From Flavimaricola marinus (GTDB lineage Bacteria; Pseudomonadota; Alphaproteobacteria; Rhodobacterales; Rhodobacteraceae): a stretch of 64,000 nucleotides of DNA. Below are positions 26,674 to 35,434 of this stretch, piece by piece. The first letter of the stretch is position 1. Each line of letters starts with the position of its first letter. The position numbers and the translations under genes are program-made. The stretch spans positions 682,001-746,000 of the forward strand of contig NZ_FXZK01000001.1 in assembly GCF_900184895.1 (NCBI RefSeq), given 5' to 3'. A model generated the notes under the pieces. That model did not search any database. It saw nothing but the letters and a program-made list of their open reading frames with translations, and was not told the origin of the DNA.

Positions 26674-27534
26674 ATGCGAGCAGTATTTGGACTTGTTCTT
26701 GTGATCGGATTGGGGCTGGCTGGTTTTGCCGTCTACATGGTTCAAGGATACTTTGAAGAACAGCAGGTCGCGCTCCAGCGCGAACGCGCCAATGCCGCAG
26801 CACAGGTGCCGACGGTCGAAGTGATCGCCGTCAACCGCACCGTGAACTATGGTGAGCCGCTCACGACCGACGATCTCGTCGTGATCCGCTACGCTGAACC
26901 CTATTTGCCAGAAGGCGTGTTCACCACGGCCGAGGGCCTGTTCCCGCAAGGGACGGACGTGCCGCGGATCGTGCTGCGCCAGATGCAGGAAAACGAACCG
27001 GTGCTCGCGTCCAAAGTGACCGAGCCGGGCGAACAGGCCAGCATCACCACCCGGCTCGGGCCAGGGATGCGCGCCTTCACGATCTCTGTCGACGTGGCCT
27101 CCGGCGTGTCCGGCTTCCTGCGCCCCGGTGACCGGGTCGATGTCTACTGGACCGGCGCCGTCCGTGACGGCCGCAACGCAGGTGGCGATGTCACGCAGCT
27201 GATCGAAACCGCCCTGCCGCTCGTCGCCGTCGACCAGACATCCGACACCGCCCGCTCCGGAACACAGGTCGCCCGCACGGTAACCGTGCAGGTCACGCCA
27301 CAGCAGGTCGCCAATCTGGCGCAGGCCCAGGCGACCGGCAAACTGGCCCTGTCTCTCGTGGGCATGACCGACGATACCGTCGCAGAGGCGATCGAAGTCG
27401 ACCAGCGCAGCCTGCTTGGCATCGTCGAAGAAGAGCAGGTCGTCGTGGCCGAACCCGAACGCGAGCAGGTCTGCACGATCCGCACCCGCCGCGGCGCCGA
27501 CGTGGTCGAGATCCCGATCCCCTGCACCAATTGA
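26674..27534 (+). CDS. cpaB: Flp pilus assembly protein CpaB (RcpC)
   Basis: 286 residues. An N-terminal membrane anchor (VFGLVLVIGLGLAGFAVYMV) is followed by a SAF-like domain (VEVIAVNRTVNYGEPLTTDD, VIRYAEPYLPEGVF) and the CpaB body with MRAFTISVDVASGVSGFLRP and GDRVDVYW. CpaB is a periplasmic component that stabilises the secretin. The closing CTIRTRRGADVVEIPIPC has a cysteine pair. A terminator follows. Confidence 0.93.
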   Translation: MRAVFGLVLVIGLGLAGFAVYMVQGYFEEQQVALQRERANAAAQVPTVEVIAVNRTVNYGEPLTTDDLVVIRYAEPYLPEGVFTTAEGLFPQGTDVPRIVLRQMQENEPVLASKVTEPGEQASITTRLGPGMRAFTISVDVASGVSGFLRPGDRVDVYWTGAVRDGRNAGGDVTQLIETALPLVAVDQTSDTARSGTQVARTVTVQVTPQQVANLAQAQATGKLALSLVGMTDDTVAEAIEVDQRSLLGIVEEEQVVVAEPEREQVCTIRTRRGADVVEIPIPCTN

Positions 27535-27569
27535 TCGCACTATCAATTGAACTTGCATGAAATTCCGCG

Positions 27570-27600
27570 AACGGGCGCTCATTCATCGAGCGCCCGTTTT
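27570..27600 (+). terminator. Intrinsic terminator after cpaB
   Basis: A perfect 11-bp stem (27570-27580 with 27588-27598), 7-nt loop, then T residues. It separates cpaB from the secretin gene. Confidence 0.8.
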
Positions 27601-27627
27601 CCGTTGCGGCAACCCGACTGTTGCGAG

Positions 27628-27636
27628 TTATCCACA
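27628..27636. promoter_or_regulatory. Consensus DnaA box
   Basis: TTATCCACA, the perfect bacterial DnaA box, in the 215-nt gap between the cpaB stop and the secretin start, about 113 nt before the secretin ATG. It is a single box, so an origin is ruled out; a regulatory role is only possible, and one chance match in a window of this size would not be surprising. Confidence 0.35.
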
Positions 27637-27749
27637 TTCGCTGACCCCGCCAACACATTGATTCTTGCAATAAAGGGGAACTGCGGTCAGGGTGATGGCA
27701 ATGACGGGGAAAATTCCCGCTTGCAGTAGTGATCGGAGAGGCAGGTCAC

Positions 27750-29174
27750 ATGACATATGACAGATTCATCAAGGCAGCAGTCGCTGGCCTTGCATTGGCA
27801 TTAGCCACGGTTCCGTCGACGGCTCCGGCCGAGACGCTGCAGGTGCTGCGGGGTGCTCCGTCGTCCGCGCTTCAGGTGCCGATGAACAGGGCGGTCGTGG
27901 TCGAAAGCGATACACCCTTTGCAGAGCTTTCCATCGCCAACCCCGGCATCGCGGACATCTCGTCCCTGTCGGACCGCACGATCTACGTGCTGGGCAAGGA
28001 GCCGGGGCGGACCACGCTCACGATCCTTGGGGCCGATGGCAGCCTGATCACCAACGTCGAGGTGCACGTCACCCCCGACATCGCGGAATTCAAGGAGCGT
28101 CTGGAGCAAATCCTGCCCGGCGAGCCGATTGAAGTGCGCACCGCCAACAGCGGCATCGTGCTGTCGGGCACCGTCTCTTCCATCGCGCGGCTCGACCGGG
28201 CTCTGGAGCTGGCCGAGCGCTATGCGCCCGAGCGGGTCTCCAACCTGATGAGCGTCGGTGGCACCCAGCAGGTGATGCTGCGGGTCCAGTTCGCAGAGAT
28301 GCAGCGGTCGGTCAGCCAGTCGCTGTCCTCTTCGCTGGCGCTCGGCGGCTCTGCCCTCGGCGGCGATCTCGGGCTCAGCGGCGGCACCAACACTCTGAAT
28401 ACGTCGAGTGACGTGAACAACGCTTTCGGCGGGCAAATCCCCCCGATCAGCCAGAACAACGGCGCAATGCTCTTCGGCTTCAACGCCGGCGGCATCGAGG
28501 TGGGCATCCTCCTCGAAGCACTGGAATCGCGCGGCATGGTCCGCACCTTGGCAGAGCCGAACCTGACCGCACTCAGCGGGCAAGAGGCACGGTTCCTTGC
28601 GGGTGGCGAATATCCGGTGCCGGTCAGCCAGGACAACGGCTCGATCACCATCGAATACAAGCCCTTCGGTGTTGAACTGAACTTCATCCCGCGGGTCATC
28701 GACGGTGACCTCATCAACCTCGAACTCGAGGCCGCGGTGTCGTCGATCGACCCGTCGAACGGCATCACGCAGGGCTCCTTCACGGTGGATGCGTTCCGCC
28801 GGCGCGAAACATCGACCACGGTCGAGATGCGCGACGGGGAAAGCTTTGCCATCGCGGGCCTTCTGTCCGACGATTTCCGTGACCTTTCGGGTCAGGTTCC
28901 ATGGCTCGGGGACATCCCGGTGCTGGGCGCGCTGTTCCGCAGCGCCGACTTTGCCCGCCAGCAGACAGAGCTGGTGATCATCGTCACCCCGCACCTCGTC
29001 ACACCGACCCGTGGCGAAGTCTACGCATTGCCGACCGATCGGGTCCGGCCACCGTCCGAGCGTGACCTGTTCCTCTTCGGGCGGGTTTCAAGCGACGAGG
29101 CTCCCCGCTCTGGTGGCGCTGGTGAAGTGGCGCGGCAGGACTTTAGCGGGTCCTACGGCTACGTGCTCGACTAA
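27750..29174 (+). CDS. cpaC: Flp pilus outer-membrane secretin CpaC (RcpA)
   Basis: 474 residues from the ATG at 27750, with GGAGAGG upstream; a GTG at 27729 is less likely. A signal peptide (ALALATVPSTAPA-E) leads to the pilus-assembly N domain (VVVESDTPFAELSIANPGIA, TIYVLGKEPGRTTLTIL), then a BON-like part and the secretin barrel with GGEYPVPV and the signature VPWLGDIPVLGALFR plus TELVIIVTPHLV. It forms the outer-membrane pore for the pilus. Confidence 0.94.
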   Translation: MTYDRFIKAAVAGLALALATVPSTAPAETLQVLRGAPSSALQVPMNRAVVVESDTPFAELSIANPGIADISSLSDRTIYVLGKEPGRTTLTILGADGSLITNVEVHVTPDIAEFKERLEQILPGEPIEVRTANSGIVLSGTVSSIARLDRALELAERYAPERVSNLMSVGGTQQVMLRVQFAEMQRSVSQSLSSSLALGGSALGGDLGLSGGTNTLNTSSDVNNAFGGQIPPISQNNGAMLFGFNAGGIEVGILLEALESRGMVRTLAEPNLTALSGQEARFLAGGEYPVPVSQDNGSITIEYKPFGVELNFIPRVIDGDLINLELEAAVSSIDPSNGITQGSFTVDAFRRRETSTTVEMRDGESFAIAGLLSDDFRDLSGQVPWLGDIPVLGALFRSADFARQQTELVIIVTPHLVTPTRGEVYALPTDRVRPPSERDLFLFGRVSSDEAPRSGGAGEVARQDFSGSYGYVLD

Positions 29175-29189
29175 AGGAGGGCAGAGGCG

Positions 29190-29849
29190 ATGAAATACCT
29201 TGCTATCACACTGGCCGCAGGCATCGCCCTGACCGGTTGCACCGCGAACGACGATATCGTCGCCTCGTTCTACCGAGAGGTGGGCACGACGCCCGATCCC
29301 GGCGGGTTCGGCACGGCGGTCAATCAGAACGTCGCGATCAACAACGGCGACGAAAGCTACCGGGTCAACCTGGCGCGCCGGTTCGACGCCGAAGTGCAAA
29401 GCACAGTGAACTTTGCCTTCAATTCGACCGCTCTTGATGCCGAAGCCCGCGCAATCCTGCGGCAACAGGCGGATTTCATCAAACAATTCCCCGAAGTGCG
29501 GTTCACCGTCTACGGTCATACCGATCTGGTCGGTTCGTCCTCGTATAACCGGCAGCTCGGCCTGCGGCGGGCGGAAACGGTGGTGCTCTACCTGACCAGC
29601 CAGGGGATCAGCCGGTCGCGGCTCGAAGCCTTGGCCTCCTTTGGCGAAACCCAGCCGCTGATCGTCACCGAGGGGCGCGAACGGGCCAACCGGCGCACCG
29701 TCACCGAGGTCTCCGGCTTTGTCGAGGATCATCCCTCGGTGCTGAACGGCAAATACGCCGAGATCATCTTCCGCGAATATATCGTCTCGGCCGAAGTGCC
29801 CGCGACGATCGGCGGGATCACAGGGGCAGAGCTCGGCACCTCCGAGTAA
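29190..29849 (+). CDS. OmpA-like lipoprotein of the tad locus
   Basis: 219 residues, AAAGGAGGG ribosome site. The signal peptide ends in the lipobox LTGC17, so it is a lipoprotein. The OmpA peptidoglycan-binding domain shows NFAFNSTALDAEARAILRQQ, TVYGHTDLVGSSSYNRQLGL and RRAETVVLYL. Tad loci of other bacteria carry the lipoprotein CpaD/RcpB at this place; here an OmpA-type protein occupies it, probably anchoring the secretin complex to the wall (inference). Confidence 0.85.
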   Translation: MKYLAITLAAGIALTGCTANDDIVASFYREVGTTPDPGGFGTAVNQNVAINNGDESYRVNLARRFDAEVQSTVNFAFNSTALDAEARAILRQQADFIKQFPEVRFTVYGHTDLVGSSSYNRQLGLRRAETVVLYLTSQGISRSRLEALASFGETQPLIVTEGRERANRRTVTEVSGFVEDHPSVLNGKYAEIIFREYIVSAEVPATIGGITGAELGTSE

Positions 29850-29872
29850 AGCCAAACCTCATCGAATTGCCG

Positions 29873-29901
29873 AAGGCGCGCCACATTTGGCGCGCCTTTT
29901 T
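29873..29901 (+). terminator. Intrinsic terminator after the OmpA-like gene
   Basis: A perfect 11-bp stem (29873-29883 with 29888-29898), 4-nt loop, then T5. It separates the secretin/OmpA unit from the cpaE group, which then needs its own promoter within 29902-30137. Confidence 0.85.
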
Positions 29902-30137
29902 GCATTAGAGGGGGCGCACACGCGTCGATTGTTTCACCGTCGCCGCGCGCACCGTGAACAACCCGGCCAGAATTCGGCCATCGTCGCAAGATACCAAACA
30001 ATTACAGCTTTTCGGCCCCAATCTGGTCACGATCAGAGGTGATCTTAACGTCAATGGGACAAGTCCGCCCCAAGGTTTTGGTGTTCGGGCTTACTTTGGG
30101 GACAGCCCCGTCCAAACGTTACGAAGGATACGAGGCA

Positions 30138-31388
30138 ATGAGTACGAACGCAGCACTGCAACCGGAACCGCAGCCCATCGTGGCCTGCACGATCAGCCGC
30201 GACGTCCAGATTTTCGATCTCTTGATCGAAGATATGGAAGCCGCGCTCGGAGAGAACTGGGGCGATCTGAATTTCACAGATGCGCTCGCGTTTCTCGAAC
30301 AGCCCGACGCGGCAGAGCTTGAATTCGTGGCCATCGCGCTCGACAGCGAAGACGAAAGCGACCTGTCGCTGATCATCGACATCATCGGAGCGGCCAAGCA
30401 GCAGAACATCAAGGTGATCCTGATCACCGAAGACGTCACCCCCGCGGCATTGCACCAGCTTCTGCGCGAAGGCGGCGACGAATTCGTGCCCTACCCGCTT
30501 CCCGAAGGCGAATTGTCCGAGGCGATCAAGCGGGTGCAGGCGGCCGAGGTGCCCGAGGAGATCGCGCCCGAGATCCGCAACACGCTCAAGGCGACCGGCG
30601 ACCGCTCCGGCGTCGTGATCCCGGTTCACGGCATGGCCGGCGGTACTGGCGCCACGACCTTCGCCGTCAACCTCGCCTGGGAGCTGGCCAACATCGACAG
30701 CGAAGAGCCGCCGCGTGTCTGCCTGCTGGATTTCGATCTGCAGTTTGGCACCGTGTCGACCTATCTCGACCTGCCGCGCCGCGAGGCCGTGCTGGAAATG
30801 CTGACCGATACCGAATCGATGGACAGCGAAGCCTTCATGCAGGCGCTGCTCAGCTTCAACCAGAAGCTGCACGTCCTGACCTCGCCCAGCGACATGATCC
30901 CGCTCGATCTGGTGACGCCGGCCGATGTCGACCGGATCATCGAAATGGCGCGGACCAACTTCGACTACGTGGTCATCGATCTGCCCTCCACGATGGTGGA
31001 GTGGTCCGAAACCGTGCTCGAAGCGGCGCATGTCTACTTCGCCACGCTCGAACTCGACATGCGGTCTGCGCAAAACACCCTGCGGCTCAAGCGGGCGTTC
31101 CAGTCCGAGGATCTGGCCTTCGACAAGCTGCGGTTCATCCTGAACCGGGCGCCGGGCTTCACCGATCTGAACGGCAAGAGCCGGGTCAAGCGCCTGGCCG
31201 AAAGCCTGGGCATCGCCATCGAGGTGCAACTGCCGGATGGCGGCAAACCCGTCGGGCAAAACGCCGATCACGGCGTGCCGATGGCCGAGGGCATCCCGAA
31301 GAACGCCCTGCGCAAGGAAATTCTGAAGCTCGCCAAGTCCGTCCACGAAGTGAACCAGTCTGACGCGGTAAAACAAAAGAGGGGCTAA
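30138..31388 (+). CDS. cpaE: Pilus localisation ATPase-like protein CpaE (TadZ)
   Basis: 416 residues from the ATG at 30138 (MSTNAALQPEPQ); the frame remains open upstream, but through probable leader. An N-terminal receiver-like domain (about 15-135) is followed by a ParA/MinD-type domain. The P-loop is GMAGGTGATT at residues 165-174, lacking the usual lysines, as in TadZ-type proteins. Later motifs are VCLLDFDLQFGTVSTYLDL and YVVIDLPSTMVEW. TadZ places the pilus machine at the cell pole. It begins the cpaE-F-tadB-C group, all 3-31 nt apart. Confidence 0.92.
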   Translation: MSTNAALQPEPQPIVACTISRDVQIFDLLIEDMEAALGENWGDLNFTDALAFLEQPDAAELEFVAIALDSEDESDLSLIIDIIGAAKQQNIKVILITEDVTPAALHQLLREGGDEFVPYPLPEGELSEAIKRVQAAEVPEEIAPEIRNTLKATGDRSGVVIPVHGMAGGTGATTFAVNLAWELANIDSEEPPRVCLLDFDLQFGTVSTYLDLPRREAVLEMLTDTESMDSEAFMQALLSFNQKLHVLTSPSDMIPLDLVTPADVDRIIEMARTNFDYVVIDLPSTMVEWSETVLEAAHVYFATLELDMRSAQNTLRLKRAFQSEDLAFDKLRFILNRAPGFTDLNGKSRVKRLAESLGIAIEVQLPDGGKPVGQNADHGVPMAEGIPKNALRKEILKLAKSVHEVNQSDAVKQKRG

Positions 31389-31391
31389 TCC

Positions 31392-32855
31392 ATGTTCTCC
31401 AAGTTCAAGAAGGAAGGCGCAACAAGCGTCCCCTCGGCAGCCGGTAAAGGGGCAGCCCAACCAAAGGCGGCCTCGGTCACGCCGATCAACTCCGCACCCG
31501 CCCCGGCGGCGAAGGCGTCCTTGATGCAGGCCAACCGCAGCAAACCTGCCGAGGCACCGCCCGTGGACAAGGAGAAAAAGCGCAAGGAGCGGCTGGGCGA
31601 GATCAAGCTCGAACTGCACAAGGCGCTGTTGGACAATCTCAATCTCGGCGCGCTCGAAAAGGCGTCCGAACAGGACCTGCGCTCGGAAATCAACGCGATC
31701 GCCACCGAAACGCTCGACGAGATGGGCGTGGTGCTCAACCGCGACGAGCGGCAGCATCTCAGCCAGGATCTCTACGACGAAGTGCGGGGGCTCGGCCCCC
31801 TCGAGACGCTTCTCAAGGACGACACCGTCAACGATATTCTGGTCAACGGCCCGCAACAGATTTTTGTCGAACGGGCCGGCAAGCTGCAATTGACCGACAT
31901 TACCTTCAAGGATGAACGGCACCTGCTGCGGATCATCGACAAGATCGTGTCGGCCGTGGGCCGGCGCGTGGATGAAAGCAACCCCTACGTCGACGCCCGT
32001 CTGCAAGACGGCTCGCGCTTCAACGCGATGGTCAGCCCGATTGCGGTCGATGGCAGCCTGGTGTCGATTCGTAAGTTCAAAAAGGACAAGCTGGCGATTG
32101 ACGACCTCGTGAAATTCGGGGCCTTCACCGAGGAGATGGCGGCATATCTGCAAGCGGCGGTCGCAACCCGGCTCAACGTGATCGTCTCTGGCGGTACCGG
32201 TTCGGGTAAGACGACGACGCTCAACGCGCTGTCCTCCTTTATCGACAACTCCGAACGCATTCTCACGATCGAGGATACGGCCGAACTTCAACTCCAGCAG
32301 ACCCATGTCGGCCGGATGGAAAGCCGGCCGCCCAACGTCGAAGGCAAAGGCGCGGTGTCGCAGCGTGACTGTCTGAAGAACGCCCTGCGGATGCGGCCCG
32401 ACCGGATCATCGTGGGTGAGACGCGCGGCGAGGAAGTCATCGACATGCTTCAAGCCATGAACACGGGTCACGACGGGTCGATGACCACGATCCACGCCAA
32501 CTCGGCGCGGGACGGGATCAGCCGTCTGGAAAACATGATCGCGATGGCCGGCATCGAAATGCCGATCAAGGCGATCCGGTCCCAGATCGCCTCGGCTGTG
32601 AACCTGATCGTGCAGGCCTCGCGTCTGCAGGACGGTTCGCGGCGCATGACGTCGATCACCGAGATCACCGGCATGGAAGGTGAAGTCATCTCGATGCAGG
32701 AAGTCTTCCGCTATCAGCGGGTCGGCCTGACGCCGGACAACAAGATCATTGGTCACTTCACCGCAACCGGTGTGCGCAGCCACTTCTCCGAGCGGTTCCG
32801 CCTCTGGGGCTACGACCTTCCCGCCTCGATCTTTGAACCCTTCGCAGCAGAGTAG
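31392..32855 (+). CDS. cpaF: Pilus assembly/retraction ATPase CpaF (TadA)
   Basis: 487 residues. A low-complexity Ala/Pro/Lys N terminus precedes the type II/IV secretion ATPase core. The Walker A motif GGTGSGKT is at residues 267-274. Further conserved stretches are [51 protein letters not shown] and [15 protein letters not shown] hexameric cytoplasmic motor powers both extension and retraction in Tad systems. Confidence 0.97.
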   Translation: MFSKFKKEGATSVPSAAGKGAAQPKAASVTPINSAPAPAAKASLMQANRSKPAEAPPVDKEKKRKERLGEIKLELHKALLDNLNLGALEKASEQDLRSEINAIATETLDEMGVVLNRDERQHLSQDLYDEVRGLGPLETLLKDDTVNDILVNGPQQIFVERAGKLQLTDITFKDERHLLRIIDKIVSAVGRRVDESNPYVDARLQDGSRFNAMVSPIAVDGSLVSIRKFKKDKLAIDDLVKFGAFTEEMAAYLQAAVATRLNVIVSGGTGSGKTTTLNALSSFIDNSERILTIEDTAELQLQQTHVGRMESRPPNVEGKGAVSQRDCLKNALRMRPDRIIVGETRGEEVIDMLQAMNTGHDGSMTTIHANSARDGISRLENMIAMAGIEMPIKAIRSQIASAVNLIVQASRLQDGSRRMTSITEITGMEGEVISMQEVFRYQRVGLTPDNKIIGHFTATGVRSHFSERFRLWGYDLPASIFEPFAAE

Positions 32856-32860
32856 ATCTC

Positions 32861-33829
32861 ATGGAAATATCAGCCGAACCAATTATCTACGGCCTCATAT
32901 TCGTCGCTGTTCTGTTGCTGGTCGAGGGCCTGTATCTGACGGTCTTTGGCAAATCGATCAGCCTCAACAACCGGGTCAACCGGCGGTTGGAGCTGCTCGA
33001 CAAGGGCGGCAACCGCGAACAGGTGCTGGAACAACTCCGCAAGGAGATGACCCAGCACATGAAATCTCAGAGCATCCCGCTCTATTCGATCCTCGCCAAC
33101 AAGGCGCAAAAGGCGAACATCGCCTTTTCGCCGGTTCAGTTGATGCTGATCATGGGCGTGCTCGCCTTCGTGGCCTTCATGGGGCTGACCATCGGCACAG
33201 ATACCGAAACCCCGGTGCGGGCGGCCGTGTCGCTGCTGATGGGGGTCGGCGGCGTCTATCTCTGGGTCGACAACAAGGCCAAGAAACGGTCCGCGATGAT
33301 CGAAGAGCAACTGCCCGACGCGGTCGAACTGATGGTGCGGTCGCTCCGCGTGGGGCACCCGTTCAGCTCGGCCATCGGTATCGTCGCCAAGGAGGTGCCC
33401 GATCCGCTGGGGTCCGAAATGGGCGTGATCGCGGACGAGGCGGCCTACGGGCGGGATCTCGGCGACGCGCTCAAGACCATGGCCGAACGGATCGACATGC
33501 AGGATTTGCGCTTCCTGGCCGTGGCGGTTTCGATCCAGCAAACCGCCGGTGGTAACCTCGCCGAGATCCTCGACGGTCTGGCCAAGGTGATCCGGGCGCG
33601 GTTCAAGCTGTTCCGGCGGGTCAAGGCGATCACCGCCGAGGCGAAGTGGTCAGGCACGTTCCTGTCCGGCTTCCCCCTGCTGGCACTGGTGGCGATCAAC
33701 CTGATCGAGCCGAACTATTATGACGACGTCAAAGACACGGATGTCTTCGTTCCGGCCTGTCTGGCCGTGGCCGCTTTCCTCGTGGCGAACGTCTTCGTCA
33801 TGAAAAGCCTCGTCAACATCAAGGTCTGA
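32861..33829 (+). CDS. tadB: Tad inner-membrane platform protein TadB
   Basis: 322 residues, 5 nt after cpaF. An N-terminal span (YGLIFVAVLLLVEGLYLTVF), two adjacent spans about 88-125, the GspF-type cytoplasmic region with EQLPDAVELMVRSLRVGHPF and AVSIQQTAGGNLAEILDGLA, and a C-terminal pair of spans. With TadC it forms the membrane platform driven by CpaF. Confidence 0.94.
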   Translation: MEISAEPIIYGLIFVAVLLLVEGLYLTVFGKSISLNNRVNRRLELLDKGGNREQVLEQLRKEMTQHMKSQSIPLYSILANKAQKANIAFSPVQLMLIMGVLAFVAFMGLTIGTDTETPVRAAVSLLMGVGGVYLWVDNKAKKRSAMIEEQLPDAVELMVRSLRVGHPFSSAIGIVAKEVPDPLGSEMGVIADEAAYGRDLGDALKTMAERIDMQDLRFLAVAVSIQQTAGGNLAEILDGLAKVIRARFKLFRRVKAITAEAKWSGTFLSGFPLLALVAINLIEPNYYDDVKDTDVFVPACLAVAAFLVANVFVMKSLVNIKV

Positions 33830-33838
33830 GAGGACACC

Positions 33839-34822
33839 ATGGAAGCTGTGACCAACATTCAGACACTGCTGACCGACCTGCTCGGCCCCTTCGGGCCGCT
33901 GATCGTGGTCGGCTTTCTGGGGCTCATCCTGATCGGTGTCACCCTGCCCACCCTGATGAAAAAGCAGGTCGACCCGCTCGACAAGCTCAACCCGGCGAAC
34001 CGGGCCAAGGCCGAGGCCAATCCAAAGGCCGAACGGTTGCGGCAGGCAGGCGGCAAGGACAAGCTGGAGAAATTCTCCAACTTCCTCGAACCGCAGGATG
34101 AAGAAGCCTACTCGGCGGTGCGACTCAAACTGCTTCAGGCCGGCTACCGGACCAAGAACGCGGTGCGGATCTACCACTTCATGCAGTTCACGCTCGGCGT
34201 GATGTTCCTGATCGGGGGCGTGATCTACGCGATCTACATCTCGGCCACGGGCGAACCCTCGACCGCGCAGATGATCCTCTACACGCTCGGGCCAGGCGGC
34301 GCCGGCTACATGCTGCCCAAATACTGGGTCACCCGGCGGCAGGCGACGCGGCAGGAAAACATCGTCAACGGCTTTCCCGACAGCCTCGACATGATGCTGG
34401 TCTGCGTCGAGGCCGGGCAATCGCTCGATCAGGCGATCATCCGGGTTTCGGTCGAGCTGCGGGCCGGTTTCCCTGATCTGGCCGATGAATACCAGCTGGT
34501 CAGCTACGAGATGAAGGCCGGCAAGGACAAGGTCAGCGTGCTGCGCGACATGTCCGAACGGTGCGGCGTGCCGGACGTGTCCTCCTTTGTGACCGTGTTG
34601 ATCCAGTCGCAGCAGTTCGGCACCTCGATTGCCGAAGCCCTGCGGGTGTTCTCTGCGGAAATGCGTGACAAACGTGTCATGCGTGCCGAAGAAAAGGCAA
34701 ATAAATTGCCCACCAAGATGACACTGGCCACCATGATGTTGACGGTTCCGCCGCTTCTGATCATTCTGATCGGGCCGTCGATCTACGAGATTTCGACAAT
34801 CTTGGGCGGCGAGTTGCCATAA
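33839..34822 (+). CDS. tadC: Tad inner-membrane platform protein TadC
   Basis: 327 residues, paralogous to TadB. It begins with a long hydrophobic span (PLIVVGFLGLILIGVTLPTL) and has the GspF-like core NIVNGFPDSLDMMLVCVEAG, YQLVSYEMKAGKDKVSVLRD and VLIQSQQFGTSIAEALRVFS, with final spans near MTLATMMLTVPPLLIILIG. Partner of TadB in the assembly platform. Confidence 0.94.
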   Translation: MEAVTNIQTLLTDLLGPFGPLIVVGFLGLILIGVTLPTLMKKQVDPLDKLNPANRAKAEANPKAERLRQAGGKDKLEKFSNFLEPQDEEAYSAVRLKLLQAGYRTKNAVRIYHFMQFTLGVMFLIGGVIYAIYISATGEPSTAQMILYTLGPGGAGYMLPKYWVTRRQATRQENIVNGFPDSLDMMLVCVEAGQSLDQAIIRVSVELRAGFPDLADEYQLVSYEMKAGKDKVSVLRDMSERCGVPDVSSFVTVLIQSQQFGTSIAEALRVFSAEMRDKRVMRAEEKANKLPTKMTLATMMLTVPPLLIILIGPSIYEISTILGGELP

Positions 34823-34853
34823 CAGGGCCGGAGCAACCGGCCACAAGAGGCCG

Positions 34854-35405
34854 ATGCGCTGGCATAGAACAGTCTTAGTCGCGGCTCTGACCGCTTTGGC
34901 CGCCTGCACGTCAGGCGGCTTTGGCGCGTCGCCAGACGGGATCTACGCGCCGGGCGTGGCGCCGCGCGGGGCCGAGGTCGATCCGATGGTCGTCGGGCAC
35001 CGGCTGATGGAGGCCAACGAGTTCGAGCTCGCCCTCGAAGCCTATACCCGGGCCGCCGGGCAACAGGGGCTCAACGTCGACACGCTCTCGGCTCTGGGGT
35101 CCGCCAATCTGCGGTTGGGGCGGCTCGGTCAGGCCGAAACGCTACTGCGACGGGCCGTCGAGGAAGATCCGACCTTCGCCGCCGCCTGGAACAATCTGGG
35201 CGTGATCCTCATGGAACGGGGCAAAACCGCCGAAGCGGCCGAGACGTTCCGTCGCGCTTTTGCCACGGACAACGGCAATAGCGACGAAATTCGGGCTAAC
35301 CTCGCCTTGGCGCTCGCAAAACTGGAAAATCCGGGCTACCTTCCCTCTCAAGAGAACGAACAGTTCCAATTGGTTTACGGCAACGACGACGTCGAACCAC
35401 TCTGA
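34854..35405 (+). CDS. tadD: TadD-like TPR lipoprotein
   Basis: 183 residues. The signal peptide ends in the lipobox LAAC18. Two or three TPR units follow (ALEAYTRAAGQQGLNVDTLS, AETLLRRAVEEDPTFAAAWN-NLGVIL, AAETFRRAFATDN). TadD-type proteins act as pilotins or scaffolds for the secretin. It lies 31 nt after tadC. Confidence 0.85.
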   Translation: MRWHRTVLVAALTALAACTSGGFGASPDGIYAPGVAPRGAEVDPMVVGHRLMEANEFELALEAYTRAAGQQGLNVDTLSALGSANLRLGRLGQAETLLRRAVEEDPTFAAAWNNLGVILMERGKTAEAAETFRRAFATDNGNSDEIRANLALALAKLENPGYLPSQENEQFQLVYGNDDVEPL

Positions 35406-35434
35406 GAGGCAAGAGCAGCAAGAGGACGCACTAA

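Noticed and set aside
30051-32783. A 910-codon open frame on the minus strand opposite cpaE and cpaF
   Set aside because: It is an antisense shadow caused by high GC3 in the plus-strand genes; its translation is His/Arg/Asp-rich without motifs, while cpaE and cpaF show clear conserved domains.
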